The notes beneath the pieces were generated by a model. That model saw only the letters and a program-made list of their open reading frames with translations, was not told the DNA's origin and searched no databases. From assembly GCA_035560815.1 (NCBI GenBank), contig DATMYR010000086.1, positions 28,502 to 92,501 on the forward strand: 64,000 nucleotides of DNA, given 5' to 3'. Within the stretch, counting starts at the first letter, position 1, and every line of letters begins with the position of its first letter. Shown piece after piece: positions 8,452-16,978 of the stretch. The DNA is from UBA5314 sp035560815 (GTDB lineage: Bacteria > Bacillota > Syntrophomonadia > Syntrophomonadales > Syntrophomonadaceae). A program made the translations under genes and the position numbers.

Positions 8452-8916
8452 CTACGTCCCCGTTTTCTTTATTTCCAGCAAATCTATTCCTGCTTCCTGC
8501 AGCAAGTCCAGGGCTAGATCGTCCATAAAATCCCCTCTGTGCACAACCCGGACAATTCCCGCATTGATAATCATCCGCGCACAGATTAGGCAGGGCTGGT
8601 TGGTGCAATACAGCACCGCTGCCTGGGTGGCTATTCCATAATAGGCCGCATTAATAATCGCATTTTGTTCAGCATGTACACCACGACAAAGTTCATATCG
8701 CTGTCCGGACGGTATATTTTCCGCCTCCCGGAGGCATCCGGTATCAAAGCAATGGCGCAATCCACGGGGAGCACCATTATACCCGGTGGAAATGATCCTC
8801 TCACTACGAACCAGAACAGCTCCCACCTGGCGGCGCATGCACGTGGAGCGTGTGGCCACCAGATCCGCTAATTGTAGAAAATACTCATCCCAGGTGGGAC
8901 GTTCAGTCCTCATCAT
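8452..8916 (-). CDS. Deoxycytidylate (dCMP) deaminase, ComEB family
   Basis: 154 residues. It converts dCMP to dUMP for thymidylate synthesis. The zinc and catalytic motifs are clear: HAEQNAI (His plus catalytic Glu) near residue 76 and the PCLIC pair near residue 107. The N-terminal CMRRQVGAVLV and TGYNGAPRGL patterns match the ComEB/dCMP deaminase family rather than cytidine deaminase. It sits between glyA and the MazG-like gene; serine hydroxymethyltransferase supplies the methylene-folate used to turn dUMP into dTMP, so the neighbours make biochemical sense. Confidence 0.92.
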   Translation of the reverse strand: MMRTERPTWDEYFLQLADLVATRSTCMRRQVGAVLVRSERIISTGYNGAPRGLRHCFDTGCLREAENIPSGQRYELCRGVHAEQNAIINAAYYGIATQAAVLYCTNQPCLICARMIINAGIVRVVHRGDFMDDLALDLLQEAGIDLLEIKKTGT

Positions 8917-8929
8917 TATTCCTCAACGG

Positions 8930-10180
8930 CTACAGCGTGTAAAGAGGATATTTGTGGCACAACGCCTGAACGATGCTGCCCGCTTCCTCCAAACGCTCAG
9001 CGCTGCCATGGTTGTCCAGGGCCAGGGCTATAGCCACTGCCATTTCCTGCATATCTGCCACTTTCAAACCCCGGCTGGTTACCGCAGGAGTCCCCAGGCG
9101 AATGCCGCTGGTCACCATTGGCTTCTCCGGATCGAAAGGAATCGTGTTCTTGTTTACCGTAATATGAATCAAGTCCAAGATCGCCTGGGCTTGCTTACCT
9201 GTTAATCCCTTGGGGCGTACATCAACCAACATGAGGTGGGTGTCAGTCCCTCCCGATACCAGGCGAAGGCCGTTTTCAACCAAGGCTTGAGCCAGAGCCG
9301 CGGCATTATCTTTAATCTGTTGCTGGTATTGGACAAAGTCCTCACTAAGAGCTTCTTTAAAACATACTGCTTTAGCGGCAATTATATGCATAAGAGGCCC
9401 GCCCTGGATGCCTGGAAATACTGCGCTGTCTATTTTGCGCGCCCACTCCTCGGAGCAGAGAATTAACCCCCCGCGCGGTCCCCGCAGGGTCTTGTGGGTA
9501 GTAGAAGTAACGAAATGAGCATAAGGAACTGGGCTGGGATGAAGACCGGCTGCCACTAATCCCGCAATGTGTGCCATGTCCACCATCAGATAAGCACCAA
9601 CCTTATCGGCAATTTCCCGAAATCTTTTGAAATCCAGTGTACGTGAGTAAGCACTGGCACCGGCCACGATCATGCGCGGATGCGCCTCTTCAGCCAGTTT
9701 CTCCAGATGGTCATAGTCAATGGTTTCCGTTTCCGGGCTGACTCCATAATCCAGAAAGCGAAAATATCGTCCGGAAATATTGGCCCGGCTGCCGTGAGTA
9801 AGATGGCCTCCGTGGTTCAAATTCATACCCAAAACGGTGTCCCCGGGTTCCAGGGCTGCATAATACACAGCAGTATTGGCTTGGGCTCCAGAATGCGGTT
9901 GGACATTGGCATGCTCGCAGGAAAACAGTTTCTGTGCCCTTTCCCGGGCCAGGTCTTCTGCTACATCCACAAAGTCGCATCCTCCATAGTAACGCTTGCC
10001 CGGATAACCTTCAGCATACTTATTGGTCATAACGCAACCCTGGGCGGCCATGACCGCACGGGATACGAAATTTTCCGAAGCAATTAATTCCAGATTGTTA
10101 TTCTGGCGTTTCTCTTCATTATAAATTGCCTCAGCTACCTCAGGGTCTACGGGTCTTACATACTGCTCAATGTAATCCAC
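8930..10180 (-). CDS. glyA: Serine hydroxymethyltransferase
   Basis: 416 residues, full length. A PLP enzyme that interconverts serine and glycine while loading tetrahydrofolate with a one-carbon unit. The PLP lysine lies in VTSTTHKTLRGPRGG near residue 228; YPGKRYYGGCDFVD and MVDMAHIAGLVAAG are also typical. The start is GTG with GGAG upstream. It begins 4 bases after the rpiB stop, in the same order as the Bacillus ywlE-rpiB(ywlF)-glyA region. Confidence 0.98.
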   Translation of the reverse strand: MDYIEQYVRPVDPEVAEAIYNEEKRQNNNLELIASENFVSRAVMAAQGCVMTNKYAEGYPGKRYYGGCDFVDVAEDLARERAQKLFSCEHANVQPHSGAQANTAVYYAALEPGDTVLGMNLNHGGHLTHGSRANISGRYFRFLDYGVSPETETIDYDHLEKLAEEAHPRMIVAGASAYSRTLDFKRFREIADKVGAYLMVDMAHIAGLVAAGLHPSPVPYAHFVTSTTHKTLRGPRGGLILCSEEWARKIDSAVFPGIQGGPLMHIIAAKAVCFKEALSEDFVQYQQQIKDNAAALAQALVENGLRLVSGGTDTHLMLVDVRPKGLTGKQAQAILDLIHITVNKNTIPFDPEKPMVTSGIRLGTPAVTSRGLKVADMQEMAVAIALALDNHGSAERLEEAGSIVQALCHKYPLYTL

Positions 10181-10184
10181 TGCC

Positions 10185-10637
10185 CTAACTCCTCTCTCGA
10201 CATTTTTTTTCTATTTGAGATATCTTTTCTATACGAAAGATGTGTCTACCTGCTTCGAAGTCGGTTTTTAAGAAAGTCCTGACAATCTCCAGGGCTAATT
10301 CTGGAGCCGTAATACGAGACCCGATGGCTGCAATATTGGCATCATTGTGCTGGCGAGCCAGCCGTGTGGTATAAAGATCCTGGCATACAGCCGCCCGGAT
10401 TCCGGGGACCTTATTCGCGGCAATCGATATCCCTACACCGGTTCCGCATACCAATATGCCCGGTATGGATTCCTGGAGAACTGTATCGGCAACCGCCAGA
10501 GCAATATCCGGGTAATCAACCGGATCCAGGCTGGAAGTCCCACAGTCAACCATCTCGTATCCATCGCTCTGCAAACATTTGATAAGAGTCGTCTTTAGAT
10601 TAAATCCTGCGTGATCACTGCCGATGGCTATTCTCAT
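10185..10637 (-). CDS. rpiB: Ribose-5-phosphate isomerase B
   Basis: 150 residues. Interconverts ribose-5-phosphate and ribulose-5-phosphate. It has the N-terminal MRIAIGSDHAGF and the active-site segment LVCGTGVGISIAANKVPGIRAA with the catalytic Cys, plus ARQHNDANIAAIGSR. The C-terminus agrees with the family length. The gene lies 43 bases downstream of the ywlE-like phosphatase, as in Bacillus. Confidence 0.95.
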   Translation of the reverse strand: MRIAIGSDHAGFNLKTTLIKCLQSDGYEMVDCGTSSLDPVDYPDIALAVADTVLQESIPGILVCGTGVGISIAANKVPGIRAAVCQDLYTTRLARQHNDANIAAIGSRITAPELALEIVRTFLKTDFEAGRHIFRIEKISQIEKKCRERS

Positions 10638-10680
10638 GCTTTACTCCCTGCAATTAAGACCCGGCCGGAATCTTTGACAC

Positions 10681-11136
10681 CTATAGCCGGACCAGTATTT
10701 TTTCCACCAATGTGACGATCTGAACTGCACAGGCCTGGTATATCTCCAGGCTTCTACCGAAAGGATCTTCAATGTCTCCGGCTTCCTGCCCGGCAAATTC
10801 CATCATAGTAAATATTCGCATCCTCAGGGCAGGATACTTTTCCCGCAAAGAATTGCATTGGCTGCGGGTCATGGTCAGGATCCAGTCCGCTTGAGAAAGG
10901 ATAGAAAGATCCAAGACCCGGGAGCGATGGTATGAAAGATCTACATCATAGTGGCGCATTGTTTCCACGGCTTCCCGAGAAGGGGATTGTCCAGGGAACG
11001 CGCCCATACCAGCTGAACTGACTTCAATGCATTTCCCGCCCTGCTTATCCTGTCTATCTTCCAGAATCTTCTGCAGGAGCGCTTGAGCCATGGGGCTCCG
11101 GCAAGTATTTCCCGAACATACAAAAAGAATTCTCAC
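10681..11136 (-). CDS. ywlE: Low-molecular-weight phosphatase, YwlE (protein-arginine phosphatase) type
   Basis: 151 residues from the GTG at 11136, chosen because GAGGGAG precedes it by 9 bases; an ATG six codons upstream has no ribosome site. The P-loop VCSGNTCRSPMA carries the C(x)5R motif, and the general-acid loop is DIEDPFG. The Thr in GNTCR is the residue linked to phospho-arginine preference in YwlE, so arginine phosphatase activity is more likely than tyrosine phosphatase (inference). A gap of about 275 bases to the upstream ywlC gene holds no convincing gene. Confidence 0.85.
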   Translation of the reverse strand: MRILFVCSGNTCRSPMAQALLQKILEDRQDKQGGKCIEVSSAGMGAFPGQSPSREAVETMRHYDVDLSYHRSRVLDLSILSQADWILTMTRSQCNSLREKYPALRMRIFTMMEFAGQEAGDIEDPFGRSLEIYQACAVQIVTLVEKILVRL

Positions 11137-11411
11137 CGTTGATTGCTCCCTCATATTGAGCAGATTATGTGATACTCAAGAAGCACCATCATATTCCATC
11201 CTGTGTTAAAGCGCCGGACCTATTTCAAATAATACAATCGGATTCAAAACCATCCAGCATACTAAAAGTACCCAAACCAATCGCCGCTGTCAAGTTTCGT
11301 CCATATATGAGCCTTCGTTGATGATGCTTTAAAGCCGGGCCGGCCAGCAACCCCATCCCAATCCCAAACTCTCGGCCAGAAATTTTGCCTATGCATCCCG
11401 GTTGATGTTGA

Positions 11412-12428
11412 TCAATACCTGTTACCCAAGGTAGATTGAGCAGCAGCCCAAATCCGGTCAACAATAGCGGTTGCTATTCCGCCGGTTGCCTCCGGTAAAG
11501 GCGCAAAAATCAGAACCTCCAAACCCTGAGCCTCGGCCTCCCGCAGAAGGGAATAAAGGCTTTTGGCAGCTCCGGGCTGCAGGCTGATGTGGTATTCTCT
11601 AATCCGTTGAGCGAGTACCGGAGCCAATACCGGGCGAGGAACATAATCATTGTACACAACACCTACTATGCCAGCGGACATCAGTGATTTCATCAAAATA
11701 TCCTGAAACTCTTCAGGATCAGCACTGACATAGACCGGACAAGTGGTCTTATAATGCTCAATAGATGCGTCCAGGGGAGCAGCCATCTGGATTTCCCTGC
11801 CCAGGAGTTCCTCCAGTTCCTCGACTGGAATCCCCCCTCTACGCAAGACGCAATAAGGGCTGACGGTCAGGTCCAATACAGTGCTCTCTAATCCCAGGCC
11901 AGTTGGCCCCGCATCTAAAACTGCAGAAATCCTGCCATCCAGGTCAGCCCTGACGTCATCGGCATTAACCGGACTGGGGCGTCCGGAAAGATTCGCGCTG
12001 GTCGCAGCCAGCGGCCCACTGGCTTCGATCAAAGCCCGGGCTACAGGATGGGAAGGCATGCGCAAGCCCACCGTCGGTGTTCCACTGCGCACCACTGGCG
12101 GAACACCCTGTGCGGCAGTCAGAATCAAGGATAAAGGGCCGGGCCAAAAGTGTTCCATCAGCCGGGCAGCCTCTCCGGTAATGTGGTCAACCACCATTTT
12201 CACCTGCTCCATATTACTCAGATGAATGAGAAGTGGGCTTTGCGCGGGGCGAACTTTAGCCGCGAATATCTTGTCCACCGCATCTGGCGAAAAAGCCAGG
12301 GCACCTACCCCGTAGACCGTCTCGGTGGGAAAAGCCACCAATTCCTGATGCTGAAGCAGGCGAACCGCATGAAGGATAATGTCTTGCTCTGGTTCCTTCG
12401 GATCAACTGACCAGTATAAAGTCTTCAT
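11412..12428 (-). CDS. ywlC: Threonylcarbamoyl-AMP synthase, Sua5/YwlC family
   Basis: 338 residues: an N-terminal YrdC domain (about 1-200) and a C-terminal Sua5 domain, the long form of the family. It makes threonylcarbamoyl-AMP from threonine, bicarbonate and ATP for the t6A modification of tRNA. Visible motifs include FPTETVYGVGALAF near residue 35, GPLAATSANLSGRPSP near 135 and the linker ending in SPYCVLRRGGIPVEEL. The ATG directly abuts the prmC stop (TAAATG), so the two genes are probably translated together with prfA upstream. Confidence 0.95.
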   Translation of the reverse strand: MKTLYWSVDPKEPEQDIILHAVRLLQHQELVAFPTETVYGVGALAFSPDAVDKIFAAKVRPAQSPLLIHLSNMEQVKMVVDHITGEAARLMEHFWPGPLSLILTAAQGVPPVVRSGTPTVGLRMPSHPVARALIEASGPLAATSANLSGRPSPVNADDVRADLDGRISAVLDAGPTGLGLESTVLDLTVSPYCVLRRGGIPVEELEELLGREIQMAAPLDASIEHYKTTCPVYVSADPEEFQDILMKSLMSAGIVGVVYNDYVPRPVLAPVLAQRIREYHISLQPGAAKSLYSLLREAEAQGLEVLIFAPLPEATGGIATAIVDRIWAAAQSTLGNRY

Positions 12429-13283
12429 TTATCTTTCCCTCTTCCGAGCAGCAACCAAACGGTCCCTGCCTGCCAGGTCTTGTATAAGCTCCACATTATC
12501 CCATCCTGCCATAAGATCCATAGCATTGACTCCCTGCCTGCAGCCGATTTCCATCAGGATGCAGCCCTGGTCCTTCAAGCCGTTCAGCGCTTGAGGCAGC
12601 AGGCGGCGGTAGAGATCCAGGCCATCTCCAGAAGCCAAGAGAGCCTGGGAAGGCTCATAGTCCTTAACCCCAACCGGCAGATCCGCGTATTCTTCCTGGG
12701 GAATATAGGGAAGGTTGGCCAGAATAAGGTCAAAAGGTTCCTCTCCCTGAAATGGACTCAACAAATCACCACAACGAAATTCGACCCGCACATCGTGGCG
12801 TTCTGCATTGCCCCGGGCTATATCCAGAGCGGCCTGCGAAACATCACCAGCCCACACCCGGGCCCCTGGACAATAGTAGGCCATGCTTACAGCCACCGCA
12901 CCGGAACCGGTGCCTACATCACACACCCGGACATCTTCTTTGTTTCCAACCATTAACAAAGCCGTTTCCACCAATAGTTCGGTTTCCGGCCGGGGTATCA
13001 ACACATGGCGCGAAACCTGGAATTCCAGAGACATAAACTCCCGCACTCCGGTAATATAGGCACTGGGTTCACCCGCTCGGCGCCGTTGGATGTATTCTTT
13101 GAACGTTTCCCGTTCCCTTTTGTCCACCGGCTGCTGATAATGTACATACAAATAAACCCGGTCCACATGAAGGACTCGGGCCAACAGAACCTCAGCCTCT
13201 AGACGGGCCTGAGGAATATCATTTTGATGAAAATATTGAGTCGTCCACTCCAGTAGGCTTTTTATTGTCCATTCTGCCTGCAC
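12429..13283 (-). CDS. prmC: Peptide chain release factor N5-glutamine methyltransferase
   Basis: 284 residues. Methylates the GGQ glutamine of release factors; it directly follows prfA, its substrate. The N-terminal helical domain is followed by the SAM-binding motif VCDVGTGSGAVAVSMA near residue 120. The substrate motif is NLPYIP, where most members have NPPY; the leucine is a mild departure. The start is GTG, and its ribosome site (AGGTGGAT) lies in the last codons of prfA. Confidence 0.95.
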   Translation of the reverse strand: MQAEWTIKSLLEWTTQYFHQNDIPQARLEAEVLLARVLHVDRVYLYVHYQQPVDKRERETFKEYIQRRRAGEPSAYITGVREFMSLEFQVSRHVLIPRPETELLVETALLMVGNKEDVRVCDVGTGSGAVAVSMAYYCPGARVWAGDVSQAALDIARGNAERHDVRVEFRCGDLLSPFQGEEPFDLILANLPYIPQEEYADLPVGVKDYEPSQALLASGDGLDLYRRLLPQALNGLKDQGCILMEIGCRQGVNAMDLMAGWDNVELIQDLAGRDRLVAARKRER

Positions 13284-13284
13284 T

Positions 13285-14352
13285 TTAATCCACCTGTCGC
13301 ATACGCTCCGCCTGGTCGTGAGTTATCAAAGCTTCGATAATATCGTGTAAATCCCCATCAAGAACACTGTCCAATTTGTGTAAGGTAAGGTTGATCCGAT
13401 GATCGCTGACCCGTCCTTGGGGAAAGTTATAGGTGCGGATACGCTCACTGCGATCACCGCTTCCCACCTGATTTTTACGCGTTCCTGCCAACTCAGCATT
13501 TTTCTCCGCTTCCAGAATCTCCTTGAGCCGGGCGCTCAACACCCGCATAGCTTTGGCTTTGTTTTTATGTTGAGATTTTTCATCCTGGCAGGTTACCACC
13601 ACCCCGCTAGGCAGGTGGGTGATTCGGACTGCAGATTGAGTCGTGTTGACCGACTGACCGCCCGGGCCGCTGGAACAATAAACATCAATTTTAAGATCCA
13701 GGGGATCAATGCCCACTTCCACTTCCTCGGCCTCAGGTAAAACGGCCACCGTAGCCGCTGAGGTGTGGATACGGCCTCCCGATTCAGTACTGGGAATTCT
13801 CTGTACCCGATGCACTCCAGACTCAAACTTCAGCTTGCTGAACGCTCCCTGTCCGTCAACTTCGAAGATAATTTCCTTGATGCCGCCTATATCGGTATAA
13901 TGGACATCCATGACATCGGTTTTCCAACTCTGCCGTTCAGCATAGCGGCTGTACATGCGAAACAGGTCGGCAGCAAACAGTGCAGCTTCTTCCCCGCCGG
14001 TTCCAGCACGGATTTCCATAATAACGCTTTTCTCATCATTGGGGTCTTTGGGGAGCAAAAGGACTTTTAATTCCTGTTCCATCTGCTCTTGCTGCTCCTG
14101 CAGGGCCTGAATCTCCTCTTGCAGCATTTGACGGTACTCTGAATCGGTTTCTCCGGTGAGCATATCCCGGCTTTCCTCCAGCTGCTGAAGTACGCTCTTA
14201 TAATCGCGATACTTCCCGACCACCTCGCTGAGATCGGAATGCGCTTTGGCATATTTTTGAAAACGGCTTTGGTCTGTCAGCACCTCGGGTTGGCTGAGCA
14301 GGTCCGTCAACTCGTCATATTTGTTATCCAGGTGATCCAGCTTCTCTATCAT
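13285..14352 (-). CDS. prfA: Peptide chain release factor 1
   Basis: 355 residues. Reads UAA and UAG stop codons and releases the peptide. The catalytic GGQ is in SSGPGGQSVNTTQSAVRITH near residue 230, and the stop-codon-recognition segment is RIPSTESGGRIHTSAATVAV (PST in the P-x-T position). I chose the ATG at 14352 with GGAGGAG upstream; a TTG one codon earlier is possible. It leads prfA-prmC-ywlC, packed with almost no gaps. Confidence 0.97.
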   Translation of the reverse strand: MIEKLDHLDNKYDELTDLLSQPEVLTDQSRFQKYAKAHSDLSEVVGKYRDYKSVLQQLEESRDMLTGETDSEYRQMLQEEIQALQEQQEQMEQELKVLLLPKDPNDEKSVIMEIRAGTGGEEAALFAADLFRMYSRYAERQSWKTDVMDVHYTDIGGIKEIIFEVDGQGAFSKLKFESGVHRVQRIPSTESGGRIHTSAATVAVLPEAEEVEVGIDPLDLKIDVYCSSGPGGQSVNTTQSAVRITHLPSGVVVTCQDEKSQHKNKAKAMRVLSARLKEILEAEKNAELAGTRKNQVGSGDRSERIRTYNFPQGRVSDHRINLTLHKLDSVLDGDLHDIIEALITHDQAERMRQVD

Positions 14353-14388
14353 CAATATACTCCTCCAGCAGAGTTCTTTCCTATAGTG

Positions 14389-15276
14389 TTATTGGCTTAC
14401 GGCTGCTGCTTGATCGGCATCCACCACCGCCCGCAAAGCAGTCAAGGCCACCTCCAACTGCTGATCATCAGGCTCCCTGGTTGTGAGTTTCTGCAGCCAC
14501 ATTCCAGGTGAGGACAGGGCACGAGCCCAGGCCCGGCTTTGGTATCGGGCACTCACTTTGATGAATTCATATCCCAAGCCGGCTATAATAGGCAAAACTG
14601 CTATTCTTGACCATATGCGATAGAAAAGATCGCCTTTCCCCAGTAAAGCAAAAACCAGGATGGAAATCACCATGACGAACAGTAGAAAGCTGGTTCCACA
14701 ACGGGGGTGCAACGTGCTGTACTTCCGAGCATTTTCCACCTCCAAGGCCTCGCCTGCTTCATAAGTGGATATGGATTTATGCTCCGCGCCATGATACATG
14801 AAAACCCGGGCTATTTCTCCAATTCGAGATATTCCATAAACATAAATGAGAAAAAAGCTTATCCTAATGATTCCCTCCACCAGGCTCTGTAAAACAATCC
14901 CCCCCAGGTATTTCTGGGTATAATGAACCAGAGCGGTAGGAAGAATCACAAACAGCAGTATGGCCAGGCCGAAAGCCACCAGGCCGGTAATCAGTATCTC
15001 CCCGGCACTTAATTCCTGCTCCTCTTCACCCAGAGACATATTGGCCGATTTATTCAAGGCCCGAACCCCCACCACCATAGAGTCGATGAGTACGTAGGTC
15101 CCCCTGATAAAAGGCCATTTAAGGAAGGGAAAACGGGCGGCGTGATCCTGAAGAACTTCCTCTTCCAATTCGATATTGCCATCCGGTTTGCGGACGGCGA
15201 TAGAGGTGTTGTGAAGGCCACGCATCATGACTCCTTCAATGACCGCCATGCCTCCGTAATTTATCTTTTTAGTCAT
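14389..15276 (-). CDS. DUF1385 (YqhQ-like) integral membrane protein
   Basis: 295 residues. It has the N-terminal signature NYGGMAVIEGVMMRG, several membrane helices (about 105-130, 140-165, 200-225, 230-250) and the motif FMYHGAEHKSISTYEAGE with conserved His residues, all typical of the DUF1385 family that commonly lies next to prfA and rpmE in Firmicutes. Its biochemical role is not known. The ATG at 15276 was chosen for its AGGGTGA ribosome site. It ends 37 bases upstream of prfA. Confidence 0.88.
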   Translation of the reverse strand: MTKKINYGGMAVIEGVMMRGLHNTSIAVRKPDGNIELEEEVLQDHAARFPFLKWPFIRGTYVLIDSMVVGVRALNKSANMSLGEEEQELSAGEILITGLVAFGLAILLFVILPTALVHYTQKYLGGIVLQSLVEGIIRISFFLIYVYGISRIGEIARVFMYHGAEHKSISTYEAGEALEVENARKYSTLHPRCGTSFLLFVMVISILVFALLGKGDLFYRIWSRIAVLPIIAGLGYEFIKVSARYQSRAWARALSSPGMWLQKLTTREPDDQQLEVALTALRAVVDADQAAAVSQ

Positions 15277-15377
15277 AAACAATCACCCTGGATGATGCCT
15301 TTTGCCATCGCTTCTTGTCCCCCAGCCAGACCGGGGATAAAAAAAGAAAAAGCAGAGACACCGCCCTGCTTTCCCAT

Positions 15378-15581
15378 TTACTGCAATCCGTACTTTTTCT
15401 TAAAGCGGTCCACTCTTCCGGTCGTGTCTACCAACCGGCTCTTGTTTCCAGTATAGAACGGGTGGCATTTGGAGCATATCTCCACTCTCAAGGTCTCTTT
15501 AGTGGATCCTACCTCAAATTCGTTGCCGCAGGCACAACGCGCCGCCGCCTTAAAGAATTGGGGATGTATTTTTTCCTTCAA
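15378..15581 (-). CDS. rpmE: 50S ribosomal protein L31 (zinc-binding form)
   Basis: 67 residues from the TTG at 15581, with GAGGTGATC just upstream. A longer upstream frame would add residues foreign to the family. The protein begins KEKIHPQFF and carries the zinc pairs CACG and CSKCHPF, so it is the C+ form that stores zinc and attaches L31 to the large subunit. It has its own promoter and a leader of about 70 bases. Confidence 0.95.
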   Translation of the reverse strand: MKEKIHPQFFKAAARCACGNEFEVGSTKETLRVEICSKCHPFYTGNKSRLVDTTGRVDRFKKKYGLQ

Positions 15582-15657
15582 CTTGATCACCTCACTTGGG
15601 TTCCAACATTCATTTCCGCAGTAAAAAAGCCATCCCGGCAATTAAACTGCAGATAAA

Positions 15658-15686
15658 ATTATAACAAGAAAGAAGCCTATTGACAA
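15658..15686 (-). promoter_or_regulatory. SigA-type promoter for rpmE
   Basis: On the minus strand TTGTCA (15681-15686) is separated by exactly 17 bases from a perfect TATAAT (15658-15663). Transcription would start about 70 bases before the rpmE start codon. The leader can form a hairpin with the outer pairing GCAGT/ACTGC between the promoter and the ribosome site, a plausible place for L31 autoregulation (inference). Confidence 0.8.
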
Positions 15687-15778
15687 GAAAAGCTCGGCAA
15701 AATTTCATTGTCCAGAGCTATACGGGCAACAGCCCCGGAATCGCCCTTGGACTTGATAAGCGGAGCGGGAACGGGATG

Positions 15779-16807
15779 CTACGTGCTCTCACTCTCATAC
15801 TCTACGCAATCCCCGGGGTCCTCCTCGCCGAGTTCGGCATATTGGTAGCGGTATTTATAAAAATGCTGGTCAAACATATTGTCATAAGGGGTAAATTCTT
15901 CAGAGCTATCCTCATCCTCCTGCATACGGTTCCAGAACACAAACACCTTGGCATCCAGGTTGTCCATCATATGCAGGAGCAGTGCTTCTGGAAACAGCGG
16001 CTTGACCGGGGAGCCGAATTCCAACAGGCCGTGGTGGCTGAGCACCAGATGTTTGATCATGACTTCTAATTCCTGAGGAAAATCATTTCCACCCAAACGG
16101 AGGTCGGCAATGGCTGCCGAAACCATCTCGCTGCCCAGGTATATATGACCGAGCATACGTCCCGACACGGTATACTCCGCGGCCGGCTTCATACGCAGTT
16201 CCTCAACTTTGCCAATGTCATGGAGAAGGGCACCGGTAAGGAGCAACTCTCTATTAAGAAAAGGATAACGGCGGCTGGCATCCAGACATAAGGATGCCAC
16301 TGACAGGGTGTGCTCCAAAAGCCCCCCCGCATAATGATGATGAATTCTGCGCGCTGCGGGAGCACGGAAGAAACTTTCCCGCACGGAATCGGAAAACACC
16401 CGGTCCAACACTGCCTTTAGATAGGGATCTTTCACCGAGTCCACCAGGGAGAGGAACTCCCGCTGCAAGGACGGCAAACCGGATGCCGATCGCAGATAAG
16501 GCAAAGAGTCCTCTTCCAACCCTTTTATACGCCGGGCCGTTATCTGCAGTCGATTATTGTATACGCTGGTATCACCCAGAATACCGACCACCGCCCCAAC
16601 CTCAACACTGCCGCTCAGCGTACAACTTTCCCAAGCCACAGCATCAACCTCACCTGATATATCACCCAGGCGAAGATTACTCACCGCTTTCCCTTCCCGG
16701 GTGCGGCGATCGATCTTCTCCAAGACCAAAAACTTCCCCCAGACCTGTTTTCCCGGCCCCAGGGCTTTTAATTCCTTAACAGAATACGGACCTTTCTTGT
16801 TCTCCAC
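15779..16807 (-). CDS. YhaM-like 3'-5' exoribonuclease (OB fold plus HD domain)
   Basis: 342 residues. The N-terminal OB-fold (about 18-95, with ISGEVDAVAWES) is followed by an HD phosphohydrolase domain: HHHYAGGLLEHTLSVA, then LLHDIGKVEEL with the metal HD pair near residue 193, and KHLVLSHHGLLEFGSPVKP. This order is that of Bacillus YhaM, a manganese-dependent 3'-5' exonuclease acting on RNA and single-stranded DNA. The start is GTG with GGAAG upstream. The C-terminus is acidic and unconserved. Confidence 0.88.
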   Translation of the reverse strand: MENKKGPYSVKELKALGPGKQVWGKFLVLEKIDRRTREGKAVSNLRLGDISGEVDAVAWESCTLSGSVEVGAVVGILGDTSVYNNRLQITARRIKGLEEDSLPYLRSASGLPSLQREFLSLVDSVKDPYLKAVLDRVFSDSVRESFFRAPAARRIHHHYAGGLLEHTLSVASLCLDASRRYPFLNRELLLTGALLHDIGKVEELRMKPAAEYTVSGRMLGHIYLGSEMVSAAIADLRLGGNDFPQELEVMIKHLVLSHHGLLEFGSPVKPLFPEALLLHMMDNLDAKVFVFWNRMQEDEDSSEEFTPYDNMFDQHFYKYRYQYAELGEEDPGDCVEYESEST

Positions 16808-16871
16808 TTCCCCACTTCCTTATCCCTAAATTCTCTGGGTAGACATGAGTTGTTTACTTCTTTTCATCCGG

Positions 16872-16977
16872 CGTGTCAGGGGGACGGTTCTTTTGACACG
16901 CGGTTTTCTAATTATCGGGCATACGGTTTATTGCCCCAATAAAGTGTCAACAGAACCGTCCCCCTGACACCGACACG
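16872..16977. mobile_element. REP/MITE-like element with 27-bp terminal inverted repeats
   Basis: About 106 bases with ends GTGTCAGGGGGACGGTTCT...TTGACAC and its reverse complement, matching over 27 bases with one mismatch. It carries no coding sequence. It is flanked by a direct repeat of about 20 bases (TTACTTCTTTTCATYCGGCG at 16854-16873 and 16979-16999); one copy is the 3' end of the radical SAM gene. The layout suggests insertion of a short non-autonomous element or a duplication event. Confidence 0.75.
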
Positions 16978-16978
16978 A

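Noticed and set aside
11225..11464. 79-codon minus-strand frame after ywlC, considered as a decayed mntP/ywlD because Bacillus has that gene here
   Set aside because: No membrane helices or family motifs can be recognised, no ribosome site is present, and it starts inside ywlC.
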